This document shows positions 50,565 through 62,012 of a DNA stretch of 64,000 nucleotides, one piece after another (position 1 is the first letter of the stretch; each line of letters opens with the position of its first letter). The position numbers and the translations under genes were made by a program. The notes beneath the pieces were generated by a model. It was not told the origin of the DNA. It made no database searches and saw nothing but the letters and a program-made list of their open reading frames with translations. The DNA is from Elephas maximus indicus. Lineage: Eukaryota > Chordata > Mammalia > Proboscidea > Elephantidae. The DNA lies in assembly GCF_024166365.1 (NCBI RefSeq), contig NC_064846.1:31269866-31333865 (forward strand), read 5' to 3'.

Positions 50565-50960
50565 TTATCTATTGCTACATAGCAGATTACCTGAAAACTT
50601 AGCACCTTACAAAACATTTATTACCTCATAATTTCCATTAGTCAGGAATCTAGGAGTGTATTCGTTAGATGGTTCTGGCTCAGGGTCTCTCATAAGGTTG
50701 CAGTCAAAATGTCAGCCAGGTCTGCAGTCCAAAAAGACTTGACAAAAGGCTGAAAGATCTATTTCCAACCTCACTCATGTAGCTTTGGGAAGGAAGCTGA
50801 AGCTCATTGCCACATGGGTCTCTCCATGCGACTACTCGTGACATGGCTTCCCCCAGAGTGAGTGACCCAAGAATGAGAGCAAGTGAGCAAGAGCATGTCT
50901 AAGATGTAAGCCACAGCCATATATAACCATCCTTTTTGCCATATGCTATTGGTCACACAG
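50565..50960 (-). mobile_element. MaLR-type LTR relic
   Basis: TTAATTATCTATTGCTACATAGCAGATTACC...ACATTTATTACCTCATAATTTC...GTTCTGGCTCAGGGTCTCTCATAAGGTTGCAGTC...CCTCACTCATGTAGCT...GGCTTCCCCCAGAGTGAGTGACCCAAG is an antisense MaLR-type order. The 5' end is cut at the RTE junction. Confidence 0.8.
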
Positions 50961-52056
50961 ATGCAGCACTAGAAGTGCTCACTTGTCTATGCCAAGAAAT
51001 TTGGAAGACAGCTACCTGGCCAACTGACTGGAAAAGATCCATATTTGTTCCCATTCCAATGAAAGATGATCCAACAGAATGTGGGAATTATTGAACAGTA
51101 TCATTAGTATCACAAGCAAGTGGATCATTCAAAAGCAATTGCAGGAGTACATCTACACAGAACTGCCAGAAATGCAAGCCAGATTCAGAAGAGGATGTGG
51201 AACTAGGGATATGATTGTTGATGTCAGATGGATCCTGGCTGAAAGCAGAGAATGCCAGAAGGATGTTTATCTGTGTTTTATTGTTTTATAAGACTCGTGA
51301 ACAGCCTACTACATGCAGATGACACAACCTTGCTTGCTGAAAGCAAAGAGGACTTGAAGCACTTATTGATGAAGATCAAAGACTATAGCCTTCACCTGAA
51401 CATAAAGTAAACAAAAATCCTCACAACGGGATCGATAAGCAACACGATAAGCAGAGAAAACTAAAGTTGTCAATGATTTTATTTTACTTGGATCCACAAT
51501 CAATGCCCATGGAAGCAAGGGTCAATAAATCAAACAACATTGCAAAAGACCTCTTTAAAGTGTTGAAAAGCAAAGCTGTCACTTTGAGGACTAAGGTGCA
51601 CCTGAACCTAGCCATAGTATTTTCAATCTCCTCATATGCTTGCAAAAATGGGGCAATAAATAAGAAAGACCAAAGAAGAATTGATACCTTTGAATTATAG
51701 AGTTGTCAAAGAATATTAATATACCATGGACTGTCATAAAGATGAGCAAGTTTGTCCTGGAAGAAGTGCGACCAGAGTGCTCCTCGGAAGCAAGGATTGC
51801 AAGAATTGGTTTCATGTACATTGGACGTGGTATCAGAAGGTACCAGTCTCTGGAGAAGGACATCATGCTTGGTCAGGTAGAGGGTCAGTGAAAGAAAGGA
51901 AGACCCTCAATGAGATGGATTGACACAGTGGCTGCAATGATTGGCTCAAACATAGTAATGATTGTGAGGATGGCGCAGGACCAGGCAGTGTTTCGTTCTG
52001 TTGTACATAGGGTCACCATGAGTCGGAACTGGCCGACAGCACCTGACAACAACCAC
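50961..52056 (+). pseudogene. RTE (RTE1_LA-type) copy with internal deletion
   Basis: Begins at CACTAGAAGTGCTCACTTG and ends at the 3' tail GAGTCGGAACTGGCCGACAGCACCTGACAACAAC. About 300 bp of RT is missing: YLCFI is followed almost directly by the CATGCAGATGACACAACC block (YADD region). Several frameshifts; non-functional. Confidence 0.92.
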
Positions 52057-55000
52057 AGGCTGAAATTAATTTTATATAAAATACTAAATACTGCATATCA
52101 AATAAATAAATATTTATTAATTAGAAATCAGAAGACTGATATCTGTGAAGCATATGAACTGACGAAATGGGAACTTCAAAAAGTAATCAAGTGAGTGTAG
52201 AGAATCATTAATGTCAAGTTTGTTGAGACTGAGACTAATGCAAACTAATGAGTCATTAACACAATTTCTCAAGTGTGTTACTAGAAGTGTCATCCCCACC
52301 CCTCCTTCTTGGAACCTGAATTTCCAAAAGTATTCTTCTATATTCAGAATTCTAGTTTCATTTTTTTTCATATTTTATGATTCCAGAGATTCATGTAAAT
52401 AAAGACTGGTTAGAAAGTAGAATAATGTCTGAGTAGATCTTTTAGAAACCATAAACATCCTAACTTTTGTCCACTTTTAATGCATTGCTGCAAATTCTCT
52501 CTTCATTACTGATGGATTCTTAAAATTGGCTTTATTTCTATATGTTATTCTTTAAAATTACTATTGATTATTTTCCTGGTTAATGATTTAATAAGTTATA
52601 CTCTCATAATTCATTGAAAGAAAGCATCCAGGGCTGTAAAAACACAATTACTATTATTTTCATAATGACTTACTTGATTCCACTGATTGTTTCCTAGGTG
52701 TTGTCTAAGAAATTGAGTTAGGATATGAATCAAAATACTGACTTCTCTGGGCAAAAGAAATAATAAAATCTCATGACCGAGCAAGCCGGTCTGTTTCTTC
52801 TGAAAATGAAATTGAAATTAACTGTCAGATGTATGGGGAAAATGGTGGACATGGCCCTGGTGAAAACACAATAACATGCCAGCAGATCTCCTGTAGAAGG
52901 AGGAATAAAAAATTAAATATATCTAATATCTTCAAGGTCTCAGAAAGTAGGGAAAAATGTAACTGTATTATAATGTAAGAAAAAAAGCTGATGAACTGGA
53001 TTTTTTAAAAATCATAAGGTAGAATGAAATGTTCAGTGAAGATATTTCAGTAAATGGGAAGCAGAGTGTTTAACATGTATGTATGGAAGACCTATATCCT
53101 TTTTAATCATGGGTCATTGTTTTGTATGTGATAAAATAAGAAAGTTCATGCGCATCTCGACAAAATGGCTATAGTACTGTGTTGCTTGCTTATTTAGCCA
53201 ACCACATATTACTGTTGATGGCTTCAGCTAATGAGTGTACTAAGGGAGAAATCCTGCTTCTGTTCAACCTGACGTGATAAAGGCTAAAAATGTGTTTTAT
53301 AAAGACCTTCTGCCTTGATTACCATCATCAGCATATAAAAGGGTAAATAATGAAGGTATTTTCTGAGTTGGGTTTCTCGATGTGCAATGCTGAAATAATA
53401 AATTACACTTTCATAGAGCGTCCCAAAACAAAATAGATAGGTTTTCTAATTTTTCTACCCTAATTGTGGTTGGTGACTATGGTTCCATTAAGTAAATATG
53501 CTTCCTGGTTGTAAAAACAATAGATGCTCATTGTAGAAAATTTTGAAAACAGAAAAGTTTAACGCTAATACCATATACTTTCTTTTTTTCCCACGTTGCA
53601 TATCTTATGCATTTTCCACGTATTTTAGAATTCTTTGTAAACATCAATTTCAGAGTTCCATTGTAATGTTAACATACAATAATAGACTAAATAAAAAGGT
53701 TACATTTAGCAACATATTAACATTTAGCAACATATTAAAAAAAAACATATTAGGCACAGTTAAAACCAGATCTACTATGTCAAGAAAGAATACTTGTAAC
53801 CAGAGACCGTTATTTGTCGTATGTTTAGACAATACTACATTTTTACAATTATCCTTTTCAGTGTCGGTCATTTATTTGAATTCTCATTTATGGAAATGAA
53901 TAACTGTGTCTTTGAATGCCTATGTCTGAAGTATATAACGAAAGCATGTGATTAATACTTCCTCAGAAATATTTTCAGTGTAGTGGAAATTGGAGTAGAT
54001 TTTTAATTCGGACTTCCCCTAATTGACAATTATAGCTTCTAGCTAAATCGATGTAAACAGAATAATTCAAATACTCAGCCACGTGATTTTTTAACAACTT
54101 AAATGAAGACTTCTCTAATTAAGAAGCTCATTAAGCTAAAGTTTCAGGTAACATATATTCTCAGCATTTTACTGAACTTAGGTCAGATGCTTGGTTTTAT
54201 TTTAGGCAGTGTCTATTCCAAGATTTTCCATACTGTTTTTAAAAATATTATGAGGAAGACTATTACAAATGAGTGAACTCCGTCTCCGTGAACCTGTCCT
54301 AAGTCTTTACCAATAATTAAGAAAAATAACCTACTTTGTCCTTGATGTGGTTTACATGGAATAGGGAGTCTCACAAACAGTCAGAATCTTCAGATTATTT
54401 TTAACAAAGCCATTTCTAAAGAGAGAGAGAACAGGTGGCTTAAGGAGAGAATGAATTTTAACTTATGAAAGTGACTAAATCTTTCTAAATCCATAAATAG
54501 TATCCAGTTAGTGCCCAGTCTTCCAGTTGTTCAATTCTTAAAATTTAAATGCTTTTGGTTATAAAAAATATTACATATAATAATTCTGAAGTATGATTTC
54601 AGTAATGCATTTTTTTATAAAATAAAAGGTCTTAACACTAAGAATGTCATTGTGAACTATGAAACTTTTCTATATTTAATTTTATTTGGTATCACAGGCT
54701 AGGAGGAAAAGATTTTTGTGAAATAAGAGCTAATAATAACGTCACTTTAACCTTAATTGTTTTTCTTTATTTTTATATTTTTACTGGTCAATCATATTTG
54801 AATGCCCTTTAAGTCAGGATGCCAATGACACTTTATTTCCAATTAAAAGTAAAAATCTTCTTTGATCTTTTGAATCTTTTATGAGATGAATTTATATTTT
54901 CCAAACTAACATGCATGACAACATAATTCTCTATACTCATTAATATTCAACTTTGCTGCTTTAATGAGAGAAACCAAGAGAAATGTAATGTCATCTGCTT

Positions 55001-55074
55001 ATCTAAGGCATTAGCATCTTTGTTAATATGAGGAGACCAAAAATGCCTTTGAATAATAATAAAAAAATAGACAG
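52057..55074. other. No gene seen over about 3 kb
   Basis: AT-rich. The 118-residue plus frame at 53543-53899 is low-complexity with no recognised domain. Bases 53690-53740 hold a short local repeat (ACATTTAGCAACATATTA twice). Confidence 0.45.
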
Positions 55075-55150
55075 CATTAATTGAGCACTTGCTATATACT
55101 AGACACTGTTTTTAGTGCTGACTATGTACTAAATCATTTAATACATATTA
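55075..55150 (-). repeat. MIR-type SINE scrap
   Basis: ATTAATTGAGCACTTGCTATATACTAGACACTG...AATCATTTAATACA is the antisense MIR 3' region, adjoining the RTE copy. Confidence 0.65.
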
Positions 55151-55152
55151 AA

Positions 55153-56656
55153 TCGGTCAACATTCAACCATTTCAGGAGGTAGCATACAATGAAGAACCG
55201 ATGGTATTGAAGGAAGAAGTCCAAGCTGCACTGAAAGCATTGGCAAAAAACAAGGCTCCAGGAATTGACTGAATACCAATTGAGATATGTCAACAAACGA
55301 ATGCACCAGCGCTGGAAGTGCTCACTCGTCTATACCAGGAAATTTGGAAGCAGGCTACCTGGCCAACAGACTGGGAGAGATCCATAATTATGCCTATGCC
55401 CAAGAAAGGTGATCCAAAGGAATGCGGACATTATAGAACAATACACAAACAAGTAAAATTCTGCTGAAGATCATCCAAAAGCGGCTGCAGCAGTATATAA
55501 ACAGGGAACTGCCAGAAATTCAGGCCGGTTTCGGAAGAGAATGTGGAACCAGGGACATCATAGCTGATGTCAGATGGATCCTGGCTGAAAGCAGAGAATA
55601 CCAGAAGGGTGTTTACCTGTGTTTTATTGACTATGCAAAGGCATTTGACTCTGTGGATCATAACAAATTTTGGATAACATTGCGAAGAATGGGAATTTCA
55701 GAACATTTAACTGTGTTCATGAGGAACCTGTACATAGATCAAGAGGCTGTCTTTCAAAGAGAACGAGGAAATACTACGTGGTTTAAAGTCAGGAAAGATG
55801 TGCGTCAGGGCTGTATCCTTTCTCCTTACCTATTCAACATGTATGCTGAGCAAATAATCTGAGAAGCTGGGTGATACGAAGAAGAACAGGGCATCAGGAT
55901 TGGAGGAAGATTCACTAACAATTTGCATTATGCAGATGACACAACCTTGCTTGCTGAAAGTGAAGAGGACTTGAAGCACTTCCTGATGAAGATCAAAGAC
56001 CACAGCCTTCAGTATGGATTACAGCTCAACATAAAGAAAACAAAAACCTTGACAACTGAACCAATAAGCAACATCGTGATACACAGAGAAAAGATTGAAG
56101 TTGTCAAGGATTTCATTTTACTTGGATTCACAATCGAGATCCATGGAAGCAGCAGTCAAGAAATCAAAAGACATATTGCATTGGACAAATCTGCTGCAAA
56201 AGACCTCTTTAGAGTGTTGAAAAGCAAAGATGTCACCTTGAAGACTAAGGTGTGTGTGACCCAAGCCATGATGTTTTCAGTCTCCTCAAATGCTTGCGAA
56301 AACTGGACGATGAATAAGGAAGAACAAAGAAGAATTGACGCCTTTGAATTGCGGTGTTGACGAAGAATATTGACTATACCATGGACTGCCAGGAGAACAA
56401 ACAAATCTGTCTCACATATTTTGGACATGTTGTCAGGAGGGATCAGTCCCTGGAGAAGGACAGCATGCTTGGTAAAGTAGAGAGAGAAAAAGAGAAAGAC
56501 CTTCAATGAGATGGAATGTCACAGTGGCTGCAACAACGGGTTCAAGCATAACAAAGATTGTAAGAATGGAGCAGGACGGGGCAGTGTTTTGTCCTGTTGT
56601 ACATGGGGTTGCTATGAGTCGGAACTGGCTCGATGGCACCCAACAACAACAATAAT
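55153..56656 (+). pseudogene. RTE (RTE1_LA-type) copy, best-preserved reverse transcriptase in the window
   Basis: Sense order: IQPFQEVAYNEEPMVL, ALKALAKNKAPGID (then TGA), EVLTRLYQEIWKQATWPTDW, YLCFIDYAKAFDSVDH (catalytic Asp), RQGCILSPYLFNMYAEQII (then TGA), HYADDTTLLAESEEDL (catalytic Asp pair), thumb region, and the 3' tail GTCGGAACTGGCTCGATGGCACCCAACAACAAC. A deletion near 55440 shifts frame and about 54 bp is lost near 56408. Endonuclease is absent. Non-functional. Confidence 0.95.
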
Positions 56657-57520
56657 ATGAGGTAGCATCTCTTGAATAGTAAACATAAATAAATACACTT
56701 AACCTATTTCTTGGTCTAGTCTTTTATTTTGTGGTTGCATATTACCACTGAAATGAAACTCTGAAAATTATGTGGAAAACAAACATGTAATGACATGAAA
56801 AATGCATACAATTTAATGTTTAAACTCTGTATACTGTTTTATCTTAGCTCTGTTTTATAGATTATCTATCTGTATTTATATGTAGAGAAAAGGATAGAGT
56901 GAAACAATTCACCAAATATTCATAGTGTTTCCCCTGGGCAATAGGATTTCAGATTATTTTAATTTTCTTCTTTATATATTCTGTGTGTTTGATCTTAGGC
57001 AGCCTGGCTCTAGCACCCACAAACAGTTTGACAATAGAATGGTAACAAAATTTACATAAAAGTTGTGGACACGACTGACAGAAAAATGTACTGTATGTTA
57101 GTTATTAATACTCCAAAGCAGAAGAAAGGCTAAGCTGTAAGATCATTCCATCCATTTTCAGCAAATATTCTGGTAATCTGGGAGGTATATTTAGTTAATA
57201 GCAAATGTGCAGGAGACAACTCAAGGATTTTACTTGATTCTAATGAAACAAATGGTCATATACGTAATCTTTTATGGATCTGTTTCTACTTTTCTAAAAT
57301 TAGGCTGTTGTATCCAAAGCAGAGCTAAGCGTACAAAAATGCAATCCAACATCACTTTTCAGCTTTGTCCTGGGTACATCCAAAGAGGCTCATTTAATTC
57401 TGATTCCCATTTAAAAGGATTTGAATGAAGCATAATGGAATCGAAGAAAGTTAATATCTCTGTGAGAATGTGTATATTCACCAAAATATATTAATGTGAC
57501 AATATGATCACATCTATGCC
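56657..57520. other. No gene seen
   Basis: A 73-residue plus frame at 57207-57428 shows no domain. No repeat assigned. Confidence 0.45.
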
Positions 57521-57950
57521 CCTGGGTGGTGCAAAAGGTTTGCGCTCCACTAAACCAAATCCAAAACCAAACCCACTGCCTTCGAGTCGAATCTGACTCA
57601 CAGCAACCCTATAGGACAGAGTTAAACTGCCCATAGGTTGTCCGAAGCTGTAGAGCTTTATGGAAGTAGACTGCCACATTTTTCTCCCACCATGGAGCAG
57701 GTGGTGGATTTGAACTGCTGACTTTCAATTAGCAGCCAAGCACTTTAACCACTGCACCACCAGGGCTCGTCTGTGCTCCACTACTAACCTAAAAGTTGGC
57801 GGTTTGAACCCACCCAGGGGTGCCACGGAAGAAAGTCCTGGTCACCTCCTTCCATAAAGATTGCAGCCAAGCAAACCCTATGGGTCAATCCTTTTCTGTA
57901 ACACATGGGATCTCCATGACCCGGGATCCACTCAGGGGCAGCTGCTTTGG
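57521..57950 (+). mobile_element. AfroSINE, long form, split by a nested AfroSINE
   Basis: Head CCCCTGGGTGGTGCAAAAGG...CTCCACTA at 57521-57552 continues at 57784 with CTAACCTAAAAGTTGGCGG and ends near GACCCGGGATCCACTCAGGGGCAG. Tail more diverged than most. Confidence 0.9.
57553..57771 (-). mobile_element. AfroSINE, intermediate form, nested; 12-bp target duplication
   Basis: CCAAACCCACTGCCTTCGAGTCG to GCACCACCAGGGCTCG. TG(C/T)GCTCCACTA flanks it at 57541-57552 and 57772-57783. Confidence 0.95.
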
Positions 57951-58021
57951 TCTATGGTCATATACAGTAGAAGCAGTATTTAGGTTAATACAGAAAGCCT
58001 GCTGCCTAAGCTCGTTTTTCT

Positions 58022-58252
58022 CAAAGTGTGATTCCCTAGACCATCTGTATCAGAATCATCTGTGCTACTTGCTAAAAATATAGACTCTTGGGCTGCCCCC
58101 CATTTAAAAAAAAAAAAAACTAACTAAATCAAAATCTCAGGTTCCACATGCCTCCTGAATCTAAATCTTTGGGGATGGGGCCCAGGAATCTGTATAATTT
58201 TTTTTAACTTTCCAGGTGACTTTGATGGTCGGCTATAAACCACTGGCCTGAA
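58022..58252 (+). mobile_element. MER20-type hAT-Charlie element
   Basis: TTCTCAAAGTGTGATTCCCTAGACCA...TCAGAATCATCTG...AATCTTTGGGGATGGGGCCCAGGAATCTGT...CCAGGTGACTTTGATGG...AAACCACTGG follows the MER20 consensus, with an inserted A-run. Confidence 0.88.
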
Positions 58253-58669
58253 CCAGTCTGCCTTTCTACGTAGAAGAAGCTCAGTCTTTCTAGGCCCCCG
58301 AGTCTGCCATAGAATGAAAGTGAGTGTTTTTTGTTGTGTTTTCTTTTTTTAATTTGTTTTTTAGGAGATTGATCAAATGCTGGTTACTATGACATCTTGT
58401 AGAAACTTGCTCATGGATGCAGCCACGTATTATTGACTGATTTCTGCTAACTGCATTGTACAAATAGACCGTGCTGGATTGCTTCTAGTAGATGTTCACA
58501 GCCAACATGAATAAGCTACTTTGAGTGGCTTATATGTACATAAAGCTAAAGGATTGAAAATTTAAAACTAATTGACTGATTTTACTCTCCACTGAATTGA
58601 GAGATAGGATTGAGGCTCATGAGCATTGACTATACTAAAATGTTCTTGGATTCTTTAAATCATAGCTGG
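58253..58669. other. No gene seen
   Basis: No repeat assigned. Confidence 0.4.
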
Positions 58670-58830
58670 AAACCCTTGTGGCGTAGTGGTTAAGAGCTAT
58701 GGCTGCTAACCAAAAGGTTGGCAGTTCGAAGTCACCAGGCACTCCTTGGAAACCGTATGGGGCAGTTCTACTCTGTCCTACAGGGTCACCATGAGTTGGA
58801 ATCAACTCAATGGCAGTGAGTTTGCATTTT
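58670..58830 (+). mobile_element. AfroSINE, short form
   Basis: CTGGAAACCCTTGTGGCGTAGTGG to CACCATGAGTTGGAATCAACTCAATGGCAGTG. Confidence 0.95.
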
Positions 58831-59199
58831 TTTTGAAGTTAAGGTTTAGGTATTAAGCAATTTCTGTGCAATGTCAGCTAGGGACTAGAAGCCAAGTCTT
58901 CTGTCTCTTAATTTTTTCATTTGCTTTTTCCCACTGATGATGCTGCCTCCTTCATTAAAACCTATTCAAGTTGGCAAAAACTGGACAAATTGTACCCCCG
59001 CCCCTTTTTGGAGAAATATAAAGAAAAGAAAAAAAAAAGTCTTCGACTGAAGTTTTTTTGTTTATTTTTCCCTGAATTCCACCCTCACTGAATGTGGTCT
59101 ATTAAAGCAACTCATTTTCAGGAGGGTTTGTTTAATCCAACCCCCTTGCAGATAAATCAGTCACCTAAACTACAAATCAAAGTGCACAGGAGTTCCACA

Positions 59200-59388
59200 C
59201 ATAAAGAAGACAATAATCTTTATTGATAAACAGAGTCTCAGACAACGAATACATTACTTCATAAAACAGTTTGTCGGCAGCATTACAGATAAAACAAAGA
59301 ATGCTGCACAAAACTGTTCCAGATATTCTCATGAACAGGCAGCTAACAAAAAGAAGCTAGATGGTCGTGACCATGTTAGCACATGATT
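59200..59388 (-). other. Candidate 3' terminal exon of an unknown minus-strand transcript
   Basis: On the minus strand a run TGTTTTTTTCTCTTTAG ends at 59389, with a branch-site-like GACTGAT about 25 nt upstream. Non-repeat sequence follows, then AATAAA at 59224-59219 with a TTTATGTGTGG element about 15-25 nt beyond. This is a textbook acceptor-to-poly(A) layout. One frame reads about nine codons before a stop, so it could carry a short protein C-terminus plus 3' UTR. The upstream exons would lie to the right, possibly outside the window. I do not recognise the gene. Confidence 0.35.
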
Positions 59389-59726
59389 CTAAAGAGAAAA
59401 AAACATCAGTCGGGATGGAAATACTAAGGCTGAAAGAGGATTGAAAAGATGTTATTAAATAAGGAATTGAAAAGTTAGGTCATCCTGGCCTCACCAAGAT
59501 ATTATGAGGTTATTGACCAAAAAAAAAAAAAAAAGCTTTTTGAAAAAGAATATGTCAGAACACTGATGTGGAAAGTAATTATTTTTACTTTGGAAAATAA
59601 CCCTTTAGACTCTGCCTACTTTGTGATAGTTTTCAGTGTCACCAAGTACTCAAATACAAATCAACCCTTGCAGCCCAGTAGGAAACCTGGTAGCAAGTGA
59701 AGTAGCACGTTGGTAGGAATTCTAAC

Positions 59727-59769
59727 AAAACCTAGTGCCGTCGAGTCGATTCCGACTCATAGTGACCCT
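59727..59769 (-). mobile_element. Micro-AfroSINE: about 43 bp of 3' end only, with target duplication
   Basis: ACCTAGTGCCGTCGAGTCGATTCCGACTCATAGTGACCCT is only the SINE tail. AGGAATTC(T/A)AACAAAA occurs at 59715 and again at 59770, so this is a severely 5'-truncated insertion. Confidence 0.9.
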
Positions 59770-59798
59770 AGGAATTCAAACAAAAAATTTAGAGACCC

Positions 59799-59998
59799 AA
59801 AAAATCCGTTGCCATCGAGTTGATTCCAACTCATAGTGACCCTATAGGCCAGAGTAGAACTGCCCCATAGGGTTTCTAAGGCTATAATCTTTATGGAAGC
59901 GGACTACCACATCTTTCTCCCATGGAGGGACTGGTGGGTTTGGACAGCTGACTTTGGGTTAGCAGCAAGCACTTAACAACTGCACTAACAGAGCTCCT
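59799..59998 (-). mobile_element. AfroSINE, intermediate form
   Basis: AAAATCCGTTGCCATCGAGTTG to GCACTAACAGAGCTCC. Confidence 0.93.
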
Positions 59999-61393
59999 TT
60001 AAGGGCTCGTATAAGTAGGTCCTAAAAATTATTTCCATTACTGAAAAACAAACCCTTTATCTCTGTAATTGTCATTTCTTAGCCCATGACTGCACAGTAG
60101 AGATTTCAAAATAGAGGAGCCAGATCTTAACAAGAAAATATAAGTGTTTTTTTTTTAACCTTATCAGCAAACCTTTTCTTGACCAAAGCTGACTTTATCC
60201 GAACCAGATGTTTGTACCATATTTATGTGTGCCTAGAGGGTAATAAGCACTATAAATCCAGTGAATAAAATAAAACACATTTGGCCATATTCTCTCCAGT
60301 GCCTAAGTCTCTCCCTGGGAAGTAGGCAAGATGGTTAAGGAGGTGCGTTAATGTTTTTAGGCTACTTACTGTATAACTGCTGGAAGAGGTTAGTACTTTA
60401 GTGGGCTCTCTAAGCATGTAACTTATTCCTAAGGAAAGACTTACTGGGAATATTAACCTCCAAATTACATAAAAACCTTGATCGAGTGCTAAAGGTGCAG
60501 GAAAGCATTATTCTGGATATGGAAGGGATACAGTCAGCATGAGGTAACTTGTAGCCTAAGTGGAAGAAAAAAAGAAAAAAGAAGCTCCAGAAACCAAAGT
60601 GGGCCATGTTTCCCAAAGGAAGAAACAGGAGGTAAGCTACCGGGAAGGAATGTTCTTATTTTCTCAGACAGGAAAAATTATTTAATAGCTTCGCTAAGGT
60701 TGAGTCTCCTTTTCTCTGCCATATGATATATAGCTATAAATATAAATTATATATATATCCTCCCAGAACAGTATTGAGTATCCTTGTTATACTTGATTTT
60801 TTCTTATGTTCTTTTATATTTATAGCATTGTCATCTAATTATTTTTAAAATGGAGCTGTTGTGTTTTTAAAGTGAATTTTGATGGTGTGTTTTTTCTTAT
60901 TGAAATAGCAACATATCTTTTATTTAGAAACACAGGCAGGGAAAAAGAAGAAAAATAAACCCCCAAATCCCGCCAACTAGAAATAGCCCCTGTTAACACT
61001 TGGGGTCTTTCCATTAGCTTTTCAGTATAGATAGAAATGTGTTATTTAAAAAATACAATTGTTAATATTAAGTAATTGATATGATTCAATTATTTCCTGC
61101 CACCTCAGGGAAACAATGGTTTTACATGTTCTCTCACACGAAAATCACATCTCTTGTTTGACATATAGAGAGACCTGTTCATGTGAACAATAGACACTGA
61201 AGTATATTTACCTTCTTGTTATCTTACGTCTGGAATGTGTATTTAATCTGGTATTCAAAAATTTTAAAATTCTATCAATTATTAAATGGAAGATTTCTAA
61301 GGTCCATCTTACCCAAAATACAATAATGTCTATAGTAGTGTCTTCCATAAGAGCAGGGATTCAGTGTTCACCAGTGTTTACCCTTGAATTAGA
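59999..61393. other. No gene; TA-rich stretch at 60720-60762
   Basis: Nothing recognised except a copy of the old 3'-end-like repeat near 60920-61030 (see findings). Confidence 0.45.
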
Positions 61394-61908
61394 ATTTTAA
61401 CATGTACGGTTAAAGCAAGGCTTCGAACTGGTTCTTCACAGTTCAGTCATGGCCGAGGAAATGAAACTGGAACAGACCCAAAATTTTAAAATTTGGGTGA
61501 ACCGGAACTATAAATGAAACAGGGAAAATTTCAGGCTGAAGCCCTGCTAGAAACCTAATCTCCCTCTTAGAAAACAAGGGCAGGGTAGGCACTGCATAGC
61601 AACCAAATCTCTTGTCCAACAGATTTTGAGCAGTGGTGCTCTGCTCAAAGATGGCAACCAACCACGCAGCTTTTGAATGTGTTTCACTCTCCACAGTCCT
61701 GCCAATAATCCAATCTCATGCATCAGGCTCCTAAAAGGGTTCACTATGCCTTTTCTGAGTTTTCCATTCCAGGGCTTTGACTCGTAATTTTTCCTGTTCC
61801 AGTTATTGTTCTGGTTCACCCAAATTGCAAAAATTATAAAAATTTGGGTCTGCTCTGGCTTCGCGTTGTCGGCCATAACCGAACAGGTTCAAAACTGTTC
61901 GAAGCCCT
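61394..61908. mobile_element. Non-autonomous hAT-like element with long terminal inverted repeats
   Basis: The left end CAAGGCTTCGAACTGGTTC and the reverse complement of the right end CAGGGCTTCGAACAG pair, and similarity continues inward for about 150 bp (GTCATGGCCGA, AACAGACCCAAAATTTTAAAATTTGGGTGAACC, GAACAGG(G)AAAA, CAAAGCCCTG-type blocks on both arms). GGTTAAAG and GGTTTAAAG flank it, like an 8-bp hAT target duplication. The 109- and 83-residue minus frames inside are by-products of the arms. Confidence 0.8.
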
Positions 61909-61928
61909 GGTTTAAAGAGTTAAGCCTT

Positions 61929-62012
61929 TGACAGAAAGAAAGAAGGAAGAAAGGAAGGAAAGGAGGGAGGGAGGGAGAAAAGAAAGAAGAGACAGAAAGA
62001 ACAGGGAAGGAA
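61929..62012 (+). repeat. GA-rich microsatellite
   Basis: Interrupted (GAAA)n/(GGAA)n/(GGGA)n purine tract on the plus strand. Confidence 0.95.

Noticed and set aside
53543..53899. 118-residue plus frame
   Set aside because: AT-rich low-complexity translation; no recognised domain or splice context.
61443..61876. 109- and 83-residue minus frames
   Set aside because: They lie in the inverted arms and centre of the hAT-like element and do not resemble transposase.
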